Shown here one piece after another: positions 6,178-12,435 of a DNA stretch of 14,019 nt. The DNA is from Christensenellaceae bacterium. GTDB taxonomy: Bacteria; Bacillota; Clostridia; Christensenellales; Borkfalkiaceae. The notes beneath the pieces were generated by a model that did no database searches, was not told the DNA's origin, and saw only the letters and a list, made by a program, of their open reading frames with translations. The stretch is taken from NCBI GenBank assembly GCA_948482865.1, contig CAOMHR010000022.1, forward strand, positions 1 through 14,019, given 5' to 3'. The stretch's first letter is position 1, and each line of letters opens with the position of its first letter. Position numbers and translations under genes: made by a program.

Positions 6178-7299
6178 TTACTCGCGCGAACCGTATCCGT
6201 CGTAAAATTTTTCCGCAAAATCGTTAAAGCTGTCAGCAAAAATCGCTTCGCGCATGTCGCGCATCAGTTTTTGCAGGAACGTTATGTTGTGCATACTCAA
6301 AAGCATTGCGGACAGCATTTCGCCGACGTTGTTCAGATGCCTTAAATATGCTTTACTGTAATTTTTACAGCAATAACACTCGCAATTATTATCCAGCGGA
6401 GAAAAATCTTCGCGAAAAGCGCCGTTTCTCACTACCACTTTACCGTTGGAAGTAAACGCTGTGCCGTTGCGGGCAATTCTCGTTGCAAGAACGCAATCGA
6501 ACATATCCACGCCGCGACGCACGCCTTCTATAAGGCAGTCGGGACTGCCCACGCCCATCAGGTATCTGGGGACTCCTTCGGGAAGTCCGGGGCGGAGAAC
6601 GTCGAGCATTTCATACATCAGTTTCTTGGGTTCGCCGACGGAAAGCCCGCCTATTGCAATTCCGTCCACCGCGTGCGGTTTTGCCCTTTTAAGACTTTCA
6701 AGCCGCAAATCGCTATAAAAGTTGCCCTGTATTATGGGAAACAGCGCCTGGTCTTCGCGCGTTTTGGCGTCAAGACAGCGGTTCAGCCAGCGGCTTGTCC
6801 GCTCCATTGCTTCTTCAGCCTGTCTGCGGTTAAAACCGTAGGCGCTGCACTGGTCGAACTGCATTAAAATATCCGCGCCCAGATTTTCCTGTATGGACAT
6901 AACTTTTTCGGGCGTGAACATATGCTTTGCACCGTCTACGTGGGAATTGAAACACACTCCTTCGTCCCTGATTTTATTCAGTTTCGTCAGAGAAAAAACC
7001 TGAAAGCCACCGCTGTCGGTTAGAATGGGTCCGTCCCAGTTCATAAACTTATGAAGCCCGCCCGCCTTTTTGACAAGTTCGTCGCCGGGGCGCACGTACA
7101 AATGATAAGTGTTTGAAAGTATTATGCTTGCGCCCGTTTCCTTTAAATCGCGCGGAAGCATACCCTTTACGGTCGCCTGCGTTCCCACGGGCATATATAC
7201 GGGAGTTAAAACGTCGCCGTGCGGAGTATGAAAAACGCCCGCCCGCGCGCCCGTGTACTTATCTATATGTTGAAGTTCGTATGAAAAAAATTTACTCAT
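6178..7299 (-). CDS. tgt: Queuine/preQ1 tRNA-ribosyltransferase (bacterial TGT)
   Basis: 373 residues, the normal length. It exchanges guanine-34 for preQ1 in the GUN anticodons of Asp, Asn, His and Tyr tRNAs. Visible signatures are TDSGGFQVFSL (94-104, with the general acid/base Asp95), MQFDQC (146-151), GIAIGGLSVGE (213-223), RYLMGVGSP (245-253), and GVDMFDCVLATRIARNG (263-279), in which Asp268 is the expected nucleophile. The zinc site is C306, C308, C311 and H337. The residue after DCVL is Ala rather than the common Pro. The ATG gives the typical N-terminus; the Shine-Dalgarno (AAAAGAA) is weak. Its queA partner lies upstream, separated by a 174-nt repeat-rich gap that is unusual for genes often close together. 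Confidence 0.97.
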   Translation of the reverse strand: MSKFFSYELQHIDKYTGARAGVFHTPHGDVLTPVYMPVGTQATVKGMLPRDLKETGASIILSNTYHLYVRPGDELVKKAGGLHKFMNWDGPILTDSGGFQVFSLTKLNKIRDEGVCFNSHVDGAKHMFTPEKVMSIQENLGADILMQFDQCSAYGFNRRQAEEAMERTSRWLNRCLDAKTREDQALFPIIQGNFYSDLRLESLKRAKPHAVDGIAIGGLSVGEPKKLMYEMLDVLRPGLPEGVPRYLMGVGSPDCLIEGVRRGVDMFDCVLATRIARNGTAFTSNGKVVVRNGAFREDFSPLDNNCECYCCKNYSKAYLRHLNNVGEMLSAMLLSMHNITFLQKLMRDMREAIFADSFNDFAEKFYDGYGSRE

Positions 7300-7319
7300 A
7301 ATTCTTTTGATATGTTTTA

Positions 7320-7497
7320 TTATAAAATCATCATCGCGTCCCGCATTTGCACTAAAAACAGGATTGCTTGACTTAGAAGCAAGCAGGTCGAGAAGCGCGA
7401 ACTTTTTTGATGGAAGCGTACACAGATGTACATGACCCGATAAAAAGCGAAGCGCGACAAAGAGATGCGCCGCTTATAAGATAAGCATTGCGTCGCC
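7320..7497. repeat. Inverted-repeat-rich element between queA and tgt, possible small inserted repeat
   Basis: The gap 7300-7473 holds no convincing gene. Imperfect 16-bp inverted repeats face each other at 7365-7380 and 7472-7487 (13 of 16 match). Inside are a GTACA-CAGA-TGTAC hairpin (7418-7431) and a 9-bp direct repeat, GAAGCGCGA, at 7392-7400 and 7449-7457. The last 24 bases of queA (7497-7474, encoding GDAMLIL and stop) are echoed at about 7343-7320 with 18 of 24 matches, where the frame reads DAMMIL and stop. This suggests a non-autonomous element that inserted at the queA 3' end and duplicated it, but copies elsewhere in the genome would be needed to confirm it. Confidence 0.38.
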
Positions 7498-8499
7498 GAA
7501 AGAGAAAAAGCGGTATTTTTCATTTACGGCGGTTTTATAAAGTTCAAGTATCTTTTCCCTGCCGCAAAGCGCCGCCACAAGCATAAGCAGAGTGCTTTCG
7601 GGCAAATGAAAATTCGTTACCAGCGCATCCACGCACTTGAATTTGTAGGGCGGGTAAATAAAAATTTCCGTGTTCCCGCTGCAAGGTTTTAAAAATCCGT
7701 TTTCGTCGGCTACGCTTTCAAGCGTTCTTACCGACGTTGTGCCTACCGCCATCACCCTTCTTCCTTCGCGTTTGGCGCGGTTTACGGTTTCCGCCGCGTC
7801 CGCTCCCACTTCGAAATATTCAGAGTGCATTTTATGGTCTGTGATTATATCTTCTTTTACTGGACGGAACGTACCTAAACCTACGTGCAACAGAACTTCG
7901 GCAATTTCAACGCCTTTATCTTTTAAGCCCTGCAAAAGCGCGGGAGTAAAATGGAGCCCCGCCGTAGGCGCCGCCGCCGAACCGTCGCGTTTGGCATATA
8001 CAGTCTGGTAACGGTTTTTATCTTTGAGTTTGCTCTTTATATAGGGCGGCAGCGGCATTGACCCCGCCTTGTCTAAAATTTCTTCGAATACGCCGTCGTA
8101 ATAAAATCTGACTATGCGCTCGCCGCTGTCGGTTATGCCTTCAACCGTAAGCGATAAATTGTCTGAAATTATAAGTCTTTTGCCGACGGAACATTTTTTT
8201 CCGGGTTTTACAAGCACTTCCCAGATATCTTTTTCAAGCCGCTTTAAAAGCAGTACTTCCACCGCGCCGCCGTTTTCGGTATGCGCGTAAAGACGGGCAG
8301 GCAACACTTTTGTATTGTTTACCACAAGCACGTCGCCCTTTTTCAGATATCCGGTTATATCTTTGAAAATTTTATGTTCCACTCTGTCCGAATCCCTGTC
8401 ATATACCAGAAGCCGCGACGAGTCTCGCGGCTCGGCAGGGCACTGTGCAATCAGTTCTTCGGGCAGGTCGTAATAAAAATCGCTCTTTTTATACTGCAT
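7474..8499 (-). CDS. queA: S-adenosylmethionine:tRNA ribosyltransferase-isomerase
   Basis: 341 residues, full length. It transfers and isomerises the ribosyl group of SAM onto preQ1 in tRNA to give epoxyqueuosine, the step after TGT. Recognisable blocks are FYYDLPEELIAQCPAEPRDSSRL near the start, VVNNTKVLPARL, SAAAPTAGLHFT, LHVGLGTFRPV, MAVGTTSVRTLES and TNFHLPESTLLMLV, and the end YRFFSFGDAMLIL is typical. The ATG lies one base past the ruvB stop (TGATATG), so it is probably coupled to ruvB translation; no strong Shine-Dalgarno is seen. Its stop codon lies in the right-hand arm of the inverted repeat described for 7320-7497. Confidence 0.97.
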   Translation of the reverse strand: MQYKKSDFYYDLPEELIAQCPAEPRDSSRLLVYDRDSDRVEHKIFKDITGYLKKGDVLVVNNTKVLPARLYAHTENGGAVEVLLLKRLEKDIWEVLVKPGKKCSVGKRLIISDNLSLTVEGITDSGERIVRFYYDGVFEEILDKAGSMPLPPYIKSKLKDKNRYQTVYAKRDGSAAAPTAGLHFTPALLQGLKDKGVEIAEVLLHVGLGTFRPVKEDIITDHKMHSEYFEVGADAAETVNRAKREGRRVMAVGTTSVRTLESVADENGFLKPCSGNTEIFIYPPYKFKCVDALVTNFHLPESTLLMLVAALCGREKILELYKTAVNEKYRFFSFGDAMLIL

Positions 8500-8500
8500 A

Positions 8501-9571
8501 TCAGTCTTTTAAATCTTTGTCGAACATACTTACCTGTTCGCGCTGTTTTTCGCTCATTTTATAGCCGAGATGTTCGTATCCGCCGCGCAGTATCATTCTG
8601 CCGCGCGGAGTACGGGCAATAAATCCGAGCTGTAAAAGATAGGGTTCGTAAACGTCTTCTATCGTGCCCGCGTCTTCGTTTATAGTCGCGGCGAGAGTTT
8701 CAAGCCCCACAGGTTTGCCGTCGAATTTGTCAATCATTGCGCGCAAAAGGCTTCTGTCCACTTCGTCAAGACCCAAACCGTCTATTTCCATTTTGCCGAG
8801 CGCAAACTTTGCGTCGCCAACGGTTACAGACGCGTTGCCCTTTATTGTCGAAAAATCGCGCACACGCTTTAAAAGCCTGTTGGCGATACGCGGAGTTCCG
8901 CGCGAACGGCGTGCAACTTCAGCTGCCGCTTCCGCGTCTATTGCAATGCCCAGTGTGCGGGCGCTGCGCAGAACTATTTCTTTCAACTCGTCCGGCGTGT
9001 ACATTTCAAGACGGCAGATTATGCCGAACCTGTCGCGCAGGGGATTTGCAATCATACCCGCGCGTGTGGTTGCGCCGAGTAAAGTGAATTTTTTGAGAGA
9101 AAACCTTATGTTTCTTGCGCTGGGTCCCTTTCCGACTATGATATCAAGCGCGTAATCTTCCATTGCGGAATACAAAATTTCTTCAACGCTGTGGTTAAGG
9201 CGGTGTATCTCGTCAATGAACAAAACGTCTCCGTCGTTCAGGTTGGTGAGTATTGCGGCAAGGTCGCCGCTGCGCTCTATCGCGGGCGCGGAAGTCATTT
9301 TCAGCTGACCGCCCATTTCACCCGAAATAATATGAGCAAGCGTGGTTTTACCGAGACCGGGCGCACCGTATAAAAGAACGTGTTCCAACACTTCGCCGCG
9401 CGCTTTCGCCGCCGCCATATATACTTTTAAATTTTCTTTGACTTTGGTCTGACCGACGTACCCGTCAAGCGTCTTGGGGCGCAAAACGTTTTCTTCCGCG
9501 TCATATTCGCCCTTGGTGCTTTTTACAAGCCTGTCTTCCCCTTCAAAATCTTCTTCGTCGTCAAAAAACAT
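8501..9571 (-). CDS. ruvB: Holliday junction branch-migration ATPase RuvB
   Basis: 356 residues. RuvB is the hexameric AAA+ motor that drives branch migration with RuvA. Walker A is GAPGLGKTT (69-77), Walker B LFIDEIH (117-123), sensor 1 LGATTRAG (165-172), and the arginine finger lies in NPLRDRFG (176-183). The C-terminal winged-helix DNA-binding part includes YLLQLGFIARTPRGR. A short acidic N-terminal extension (FFDDEEDFEGED) precedes the usual start of homology near RPKTLDGYVGQ. AAAGGA lies upstream of the ATG, and only 2 nt separate it from the ruvA stop. Confidence 0.98.
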   Translation of the reverse strand: MFFDDEEDFEGEDRLVKSTKGEYDAEENVLRPKTLDGYVGQTKVKENLKVYMAAAKARGEVLEHVLLYGAPGLGKTTLAHIISGEMGGQLKMTSAPAIERSGDLAAILTNLNDGDVLFIDEIHRLNHSVEEILYSAMEDYALDIIVGKGPSARNIRFSLKKFTLLGATTRAGMIANPLRDRFGIICRLEMYTPDELKEIVLRSARTLGIAIDAEAAAEVARRSRGTPRIANRLLKRVRDFSTIKGNASVTVGDAKFALGKMEIDGLGLDEVDRSLLRAMIDKFDGKPVGLETLAATINEDAGTIEDVYEPYLLQLGFIARTPRGRMILRGGYEHLGYKMSEKQREQVSMFDKDLKD

Positions 9572-9573
9572 TT

Positions 9574-10161
9574 TTACATTCCTTTAAGCGCAAGCATGAT
9601 TATATCTTCAACCGTAGCCGCACCCTTCGCCCGTGCGTTTGAAATTGCCTTTTCGCTCTCCGAACGGCTGAAACCGAGAGTCATAAGCGCTACAACCGCG
9701 TCTTCGTCTCCGCTTGTCACAGGCGGAAGAACCGCGCCGCCTTCGGCAACGGAAGCGTTTAACGAAACTTTTTCACGCAGTTCCAAAATTATGCGCTCCG
9801 CCGTCTTTTTACCGAGTCCTTTAACGGCGGAAAGCCTTTTCACGTCCGACGTTGCGATTGCCGCAGCAAGCTCGCCGGACGACAGCCCGGAAAGAACCGC
9901 AATGCCCATTTTCGGTCCTACGCCCGATACGGAAATGAGTTTTAAAAACATATTTTTTTCTTCCGTAGAAGAAAATCCGTACAGAGCGGTCCCGTTTTCG
10001 CTGACCTGCATATACGTGTAAAGCTCGCCTTCAATCTTGCCTGCAAGCATAGAAAAAGCCGAACCCGAACAGTTCACTTCAAAGCCTATGCCGCCCGCCG
10101 TTTCAATCAGCGCGCACTCGGGCGTAAGCGATTTAATTTTACCTTTTAAATATCCTATCAT
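9574..10161 (-). CDS. ruvA: Holliday junction DNA-binding protein RuvA
   Basis: 195 residues, normal length. RuvA tetramers hold the four-way junction and load RuvB. The N-terminal OB fold (1-62) starts MIGYLKGKI and ends with ALYGFSSTEEK. Tandem helix-hairpin-helix motifs are VSGVGPKMG (78-86) and VKGLGKKTAERI (113-124). A linker (about 133-152) leads to the C-terminal three-helix domain (EDAVVALMTLGFSRSESEKAI, 153-173) that contacts RuvB. It lies between ruvC (4-nt gap) and ruvB (2-nt gap) in one transcription unit. Confidence 0.97.
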   Translation of the reverse strand: MIGYLKGKIKSLTPECALIETAGGIGFEVNCSGSAFSMLAGKIEGELYTYMQVSENGTALYGFSSTEEKNMFLKLISVSGVGPKMGIAVLSGLSSGELAAAIATSDVKRLSAVKGLGKKTAERIILELREKVSLNASVAEGGAVLPPVTSGDEDAVVALMTLGFSRSESEKAISNARAKGAATVEDIIMLALKGM

Positions 10162-10165
10162 ATTT

Positions 10166-10663
10166 TTACCTTATACCGAAAAGTTTTCCGAACCGCGACG
10201 TGTGCGCGTGGCATAAAGCAACGGCAAGCGCGTCCGCCGCGTCGTCCGGACGGGGAATTTTTTGCAGATTCAAAAGCGAAGTTACGACGTGCTGCATCTG
10301 GATTTTATCCGCCTTGCCGTAACCCGTCAGGGACTGTTTTATCTGGTTCGGCGTGTACTCGTACAGCCTGCCGCAGTACTTTATACAGGTCAGAAGCATT
10401 ACCCCCCTTGCGTGGGCGACCGGTATACCAGTGGTAATGTTTTTTGAAAAGAACAACTCTTCCACGGCAATTTCTTCGGGCTTGTACTTCGTCAATATTT
10501 TGTTTATACCTTCTTCAAGCATTGCAAGGCGGACGGGCAGACTTTCGTCCTTGGGCGTAAGAACCACGCCGTAATCCACGGCGACGGTGTTGTCGTTTTT
10601 CAATTTTTCGACTACGCCGTAGCCCATTGTCGCAAGACCGGGGTCGAGTCCCAGAATTATCAT
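10166..10663 (-). CDS. ruvC: Holliday junction endonuclease RuvC
   Basis: 165 residues. RuvC resolves junctions by paired symmetric cuts. The RNase H-like fold shows the catalytic acids in the expected places: Asp7 in GLDPGLA, Glu68 in AVEELFFSKN, and Asp141 and Asp144 in RPDDAADALAVALCHAH. YEYTPNQIKQSLTGYGKADK (101-120) is the family's DNA-binding region. It is the first gene of the ruvCAB-queA-tgt unit, with AAAGG about 10 nt upstream of the ATG and a good promoter in the preceding gap. Confidence 0.97.
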   Translation of the reverse strand: MIILGLDPGLATMGYGVVEKLKNDNTVAVDYGVVLTPKDESLPVRLAMLEEGINKILTKYKPEEIAVEELFFSKNITTGIPVAHARGVMLLTCIKYCGRLYEYTPNQIKQSLTGYGKADKIQMQHVVTSLLNLQKIPRPDDAADALAVALCHAHTSRFGKLFGIR

Positions 10664-10712
10664 TTTGTTTTGCCCTTTGTTGCTTTTATAAAATCGTAAA
10701 ATATTTTATAAT

Positions 10713-10741
10713 ATTGTAAGATAATTTAACCGATAAGTCAA
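10713..10741 (-). promoter_or_regulatory. Promoter for ruvCAB-queA-tgt
   Basis: Minus-strand TTGACT (10741-10736), 17-nt spacer, TACAAT (10718-10713), 50 nt upstream of the ruvC ATG and just after the regulator gene stop. Each box matches the consensus at 5 of 6 positions. I saw no clear SOS (LexA) palindrome in the gap, so SOS control is not supported here. Confidence 0.73.
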
Positions 10742-10759
10742 ATTATTCGGACGGTAAGT

Positions 10760-10963
10760 TCAATAGTCGGACTTTCCCAGCAGATAATCGCAAGAGCATT
10801 TCAACGCGAACGAAAGCCTTAAAATGGCGGAAGCCGTAGGTTCGCACTCACCCTTTTCCCATCGCACAATCATAGACTGACTGCACCCGACCTGTTTAGC
10901 CAACTCGCTTTGGGTAATTCCGAATTCAGTTCTTAACTCTTTAATACGGTTAGAAATTATCAT
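10760..10963 (-). CDS. Small Xre/Cro-type helix-turn-helix transcriptional regulator
   Basis: 67 residues made almost entirely of one HTH_3 domain. Helix 2 is ITQSELAKQVG (16-26) and the recognition helix CSQSMIVRWEKG (27-38), followed by EPTASAILRLSFALKCSCDYLLG, the usual closing helices. Proteins of this size bind palindromic operators as dimers and often control themselves. Two matching 14-bp palindromes lie just upstream. No Shine-Dalgarno precedes the ATG. An extended -10 box ends 6 nt before it, so the message may be leaderless. Such stand-alone regulators are common in prophages and integrative elements, but no other mobile genes are seen nearby. The alternative starts are worse: the ATG gives a canonical N-terminus (NRIKELR). 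Confidence 0.9.
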   Translation of the reverse strand: MIISNRIKELRTEFGITQSELAKQVGCSQSMIVRWEKGECEPTASAILRLSFALKCSCDYLLGKSDY

Positions 10964-10969
10964 AAAAAA

Positions 10970-10978
10970 ATTTTAACA
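10970..10978 (-). promoter_or_regulatory. Extended -10 promoter for the Xre regulator (leaderless message)
   Basis: Minus-strand TGTTAAAAT (10978-10970) fits the extended -10 pattern TGnTATAAT. Six T residues then separate it from the ATG, so transcription would start at about the A of the start codon. No good -35 box lies at the right distance; the -35 region is occupied by operator 1. Confidence 0.45.
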
Positions 10979-10982
10979 ATAT

Positions 10983-10996
10983 ATGAGTAAACTCAT
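10983..10996. promoter_or_regulatory. Operator 1, ATGAGTAAACTCAT
   Basis: Inverted repeat with 6-bp arms ATGAGT/ACTCAT around 2 central bases. It lies at the -35 region of the regulator's presumed promoter and touches the first base of the plus-strand -35 box. It shares 12 of 14 positions with operator 2, which is good evidence for a common binding protein, most simply the adjacent Xre regulator. Confidence 0.7.
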
Positions 10997-11024
10997 TGAC
11001 AATATGAGTATTCTCATATATAAT
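10996..11024 (+). promoter_or_regulatory. Perfect-consensus plus-strand promoter facing away from the regulator
   Basis: TTGACA (10996-11001), a 17-nt spacer, and TATAAT (11019-11024): 12 of 12 consensus positions with optimal spacing. Operator 2 fills the spacer and operator 1 abuts the -35 box, so a bound regulator would block it tightly. The predicted start is near 11031. It is the only convincing plus-strand promoter noticed in the window, and no plus-strand gene follows it. Confidence 0.8.
11004..11017. promoter_or_regulatory. Operator 2, ATGAGTATTCTCAT
   Basis: Inverted repeat with arms ATGAG/CTCAT, extended outward by AT on both sides (ATATGAG...CTCATAT). It is centred 21 bp, about two helical turns, from operator 1, which would place two dimers on the same face of the DNA. 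It lies inside the spacer of the plus-strand promoter. Confidence 0.7.
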
Positions 11025-11030
11025 GCTGTC

Positions 11031-11096
11031 AAACGGTATCTCTCGGTTACCACTACCTGTTAAGGGCGGCACGCTTTACAGCGTGCCGCCCTTGAT
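11031..11096 (+). ncRNA. Possible small RNA from the divergent promoter
   Basis: Starting about 7 nt after the TATAAT box, the transcript would carry about 31 nt of largely unpaired sequence (with GGTATCTCTCGGTTACC, which can form a short GGTA/TACC hairpin). A 14-bp GC-rich stem-loop (11062-11093) follows, then the AT-rich tail GATTAATTTACTT. No ATG with a ribosome binding site lies within it; the ATG at 11023 overlaps the -10 box and could not be in the message. Read-through would run antisense to the 3' end of the aminotransferase gene. The existence of this RNA is inferred only from promoter and hairpin. Confidence 0.35.
11062..11093. terminator. 14-bp GC-rich hairpin, shared by convergent transcripts
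   Basis: Perfect inverted repeat AAGGGCGGCACGCT / AGCGTGCCGCCCTT with a TTAC loop. It lies 8 nt past the aminotransferase stop on the minus strand and at the end of the short plus-strand transcript. Neither side has a true T run (minus: CCCTTAACAGG; plus: CCCTTGATTAATTTAC), so it could serve both directions imperfectly. Confidence 0.6.
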
Positions 11097-11100
11097 TAAT

Positions 11101-12288
11101 TTACTTATAACTTTCTGCAAGCGCTTTAAACGCTAGCAACGACCGCTCTATCATATCGGGCGCAACGCAGTAGCTTATTCTGGCGTAGCCTTTACGACCG
11201 AAGCTGTCGCCGGGGACTATCAGCAGCTCGTAACTTTTAGCGCGCTCCGCAAATGCGTTTGCGTCGGGTTCTGGCGATTTGACGAACAGGTAAAACGCGC
11301 CGTCCGGCTTAACAACTTTAAAGCCGTAATCCGAAAGCGCGGCGCAAAGCCTGTCGCGGTTGCGTTTGTAAACAGATATATCGGAAGTCACTCCGCAAGT
11401 TTTTGCGACCAATTGCTGGAACAGGTTGGGCGCGCAAACAAAACCCAGCGCCCTGCCCGCGCCGCATATGCCCGCAAACACTTCCTGCCACTCTTCCATT
11501 TTATTGTTTACGGCTATGTACCCTATTCTTTCGCCCGGCAAAGACAAACTCTTGGAATACGAATAACAAACTATGCTTCTGTCGTAATAGTTCATAACGT
11601 AAGGCACTTTTATGCTGTCGTCGTAAACAAGTTCCCTGTAAGGCTCGTCTGAAATGAGATAGACGGGACTGCCGCGTTTTTCAGAAAAATCGTTTAAAAT
11701 TTTTGCAAGTTCCTTTATTGACTGTTCGCTGTATACAACGCCGCTGGGATTGTTGGGCGAGTTTATTAAGACCGCCTTCGTCTTGTCGCTAAGGGCTTGA
11801 CGTATTTTTTCAAGATCCATCTGCATATCGTCTTCCCGAGTGTCAACCGCGACGAATTTGCCGCCTGCGTGTTCGCAAAAAACCTTATATTCGGGAAAAC
11901 AGGGAACAAGGGTAAGCACTTCTTCCCCTTCGTTTAAAAGCGCGTTTAATGTTGCGGTAAGGGACGCAGAAGCCCCGCAGGTCATATAAAAGCAATCGGC
12001 GGTAAGATTTGTGCCGAACTGCGAATTGGTGTAATCGGCAAGCGTCTTTCTCACGCTGTAATCGCCGGGCGCCGAAGTATAGCCGTGCAATGCTACGGGG
12101 TCGCCGCCGTTTATAAGTCCGGTAAGAATTTTCGTCACTTCGGCAGGGACGGGAACGCTGGGGTTACCGAGCGAAAAATCAAAAACCTTGTCTTCACCTA
12201 TTTCCGCCTTGCGTTTTTTTCCGTATTCGAACAACTCTCGTATAGCCGAGCGTACTTTGCCTAAATTTACGTTTTTTTCGTTTAACAT
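11101..12288 (-). CDS. Pyridoxal-phosphate-dependent class I/II aminotransferase
   Basis: 395 residues, typical of fold type I aminotransferases. The PLP lysine is K246 in YSYSKSLSLPGERIGY. Other cofactor contacts are N180 (SPNNPSG), D214 and Y217 (SDEPYREL), and R254. The C-terminal ARISYCVA carries the Arg expected to bind the substrate carboxylate. The FDFSLGNPSVPVPAEV opening is shared with aspartate/alanine-type aminotransferases common in gut Clostridia. Substrate cannot be fixed from sequence. The gene stands alone, with its own strong promoter about 70 nt upstream, AGGTGG before the ATG, and a hairpin after the stop. A plus-strand RNA from the neighbouring regulator region could run into its 3' end. 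Confidence 0.93.
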   Translation of the reverse strand: MLNEKNVNLGKVRSAIRELFEYGKKRKAEIGEDKVFDFSLGNPSVPVPAEVTKILTGLINGGDPVALHGYTSAPGDYSVRKTLADYTNSQFGTNLTADCFYMTCGASASLTATLNALLNEGEEVLTLVPCFPEYKVFCEHAGGKFVAVDTREDDMQMDLEKIRQALSDKTKAVLINSPNNPSGVVYSEQSIKELAKILNDFSEKRGSPVYLISDEPYRELVYDDSIKVPYVMNYYDRSIVCYSYSKSLSLPGERIGYIAVNNKMEEWQEVFAGICGAGRALGFVCAPNLFQQLVAKTCGVTSDISVYKRNRDRLCAALSDYGFKVVKPDGAFYLFVKSPEPDANAFAERAKSYELLIVPGDSFGRKGYARISYCVAPDMIERSLLAFKALAESYK

Positions 12289-12357
12289 TGCGCCACCTGA
12301 AAAATTTACTTCAAATTATATAGTATGTTTGATTCCGCATTTATACCACTGCTTATT

Positions 12358-12386
12358 ATTTTATCATCTGCGACGATTTTTGTCAA
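12358..12386 (-). promoter_or_regulatory. Promoter for the aminotransferase gene
   Basis: Minus-strand TTGACA (12386-12381), 17-nt spacer ending in TGA, and TAAAAT (12363-12358): 11 of 12 consensus positions plus an extended -10 TG. The leader would be about 63 nt long. The 145-nt gap (12289-12433) holds this promoter and the terminator of the upstream patatin gene. Confidence 0.78.
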
Positions 12387-12409
12387 TCGGGTTTCCGTCG
12401 CGCAAAATT

Positions 12410-12435
12410 AAAACCGCACGGCTGAGTGCGGTTTT
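12410..12435 (-). terminator. Intrinsic terminator of the patatin gene, overlapping its stop codon
   Basis: Arms AAAACCGCAC and GTGCGGTTTT pair over 10 bp with a 6-nt loop. The minus-strand tail is TTTTAATTTTG. The 5' arm includes bases of the TAA stop, so the coding region ends inside the stem. The fold is symmetrical and would also stop plus-strand transcription. Confidence 0.8.

Noticed and set aside
7320..7523. 67-residue minus-strand reading frame overlapping the queA end and filling the queA-tgt gap
   Set aside because: It starts inside queA in another frame, has no ribosome binding site, and its composition follows the repeat structure of the gap. The DAMMIL ending is better explained as a duplicated queA end.
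10664..10759. LexA/SOS box before ruvC
   Set aside because: ruv genes are often SOS-controlled, so I looked for a Firmicute LexA palindrome (GAAC-N4-GTTY type). None was found in the gap.
11031..11100. T-box or other known riboswitch
   Set aside because: The minus-strand reading GGTAGTGGTAACCG briefly resembles a T-box anti-terminator. The stretch lies downstream of a gene, is too short, and lacks the specifier loop and consensus bulge.
11023..11137. Possible short plus-strand peptide starting at the ATG at 11023
   Set aside because: The ATG overlaps the -10 box of the strong promoter, so it would not be in the transcript. It has no ribosome binding site, and the frame runs through the hairpin into the antisense of the aminotransferase.
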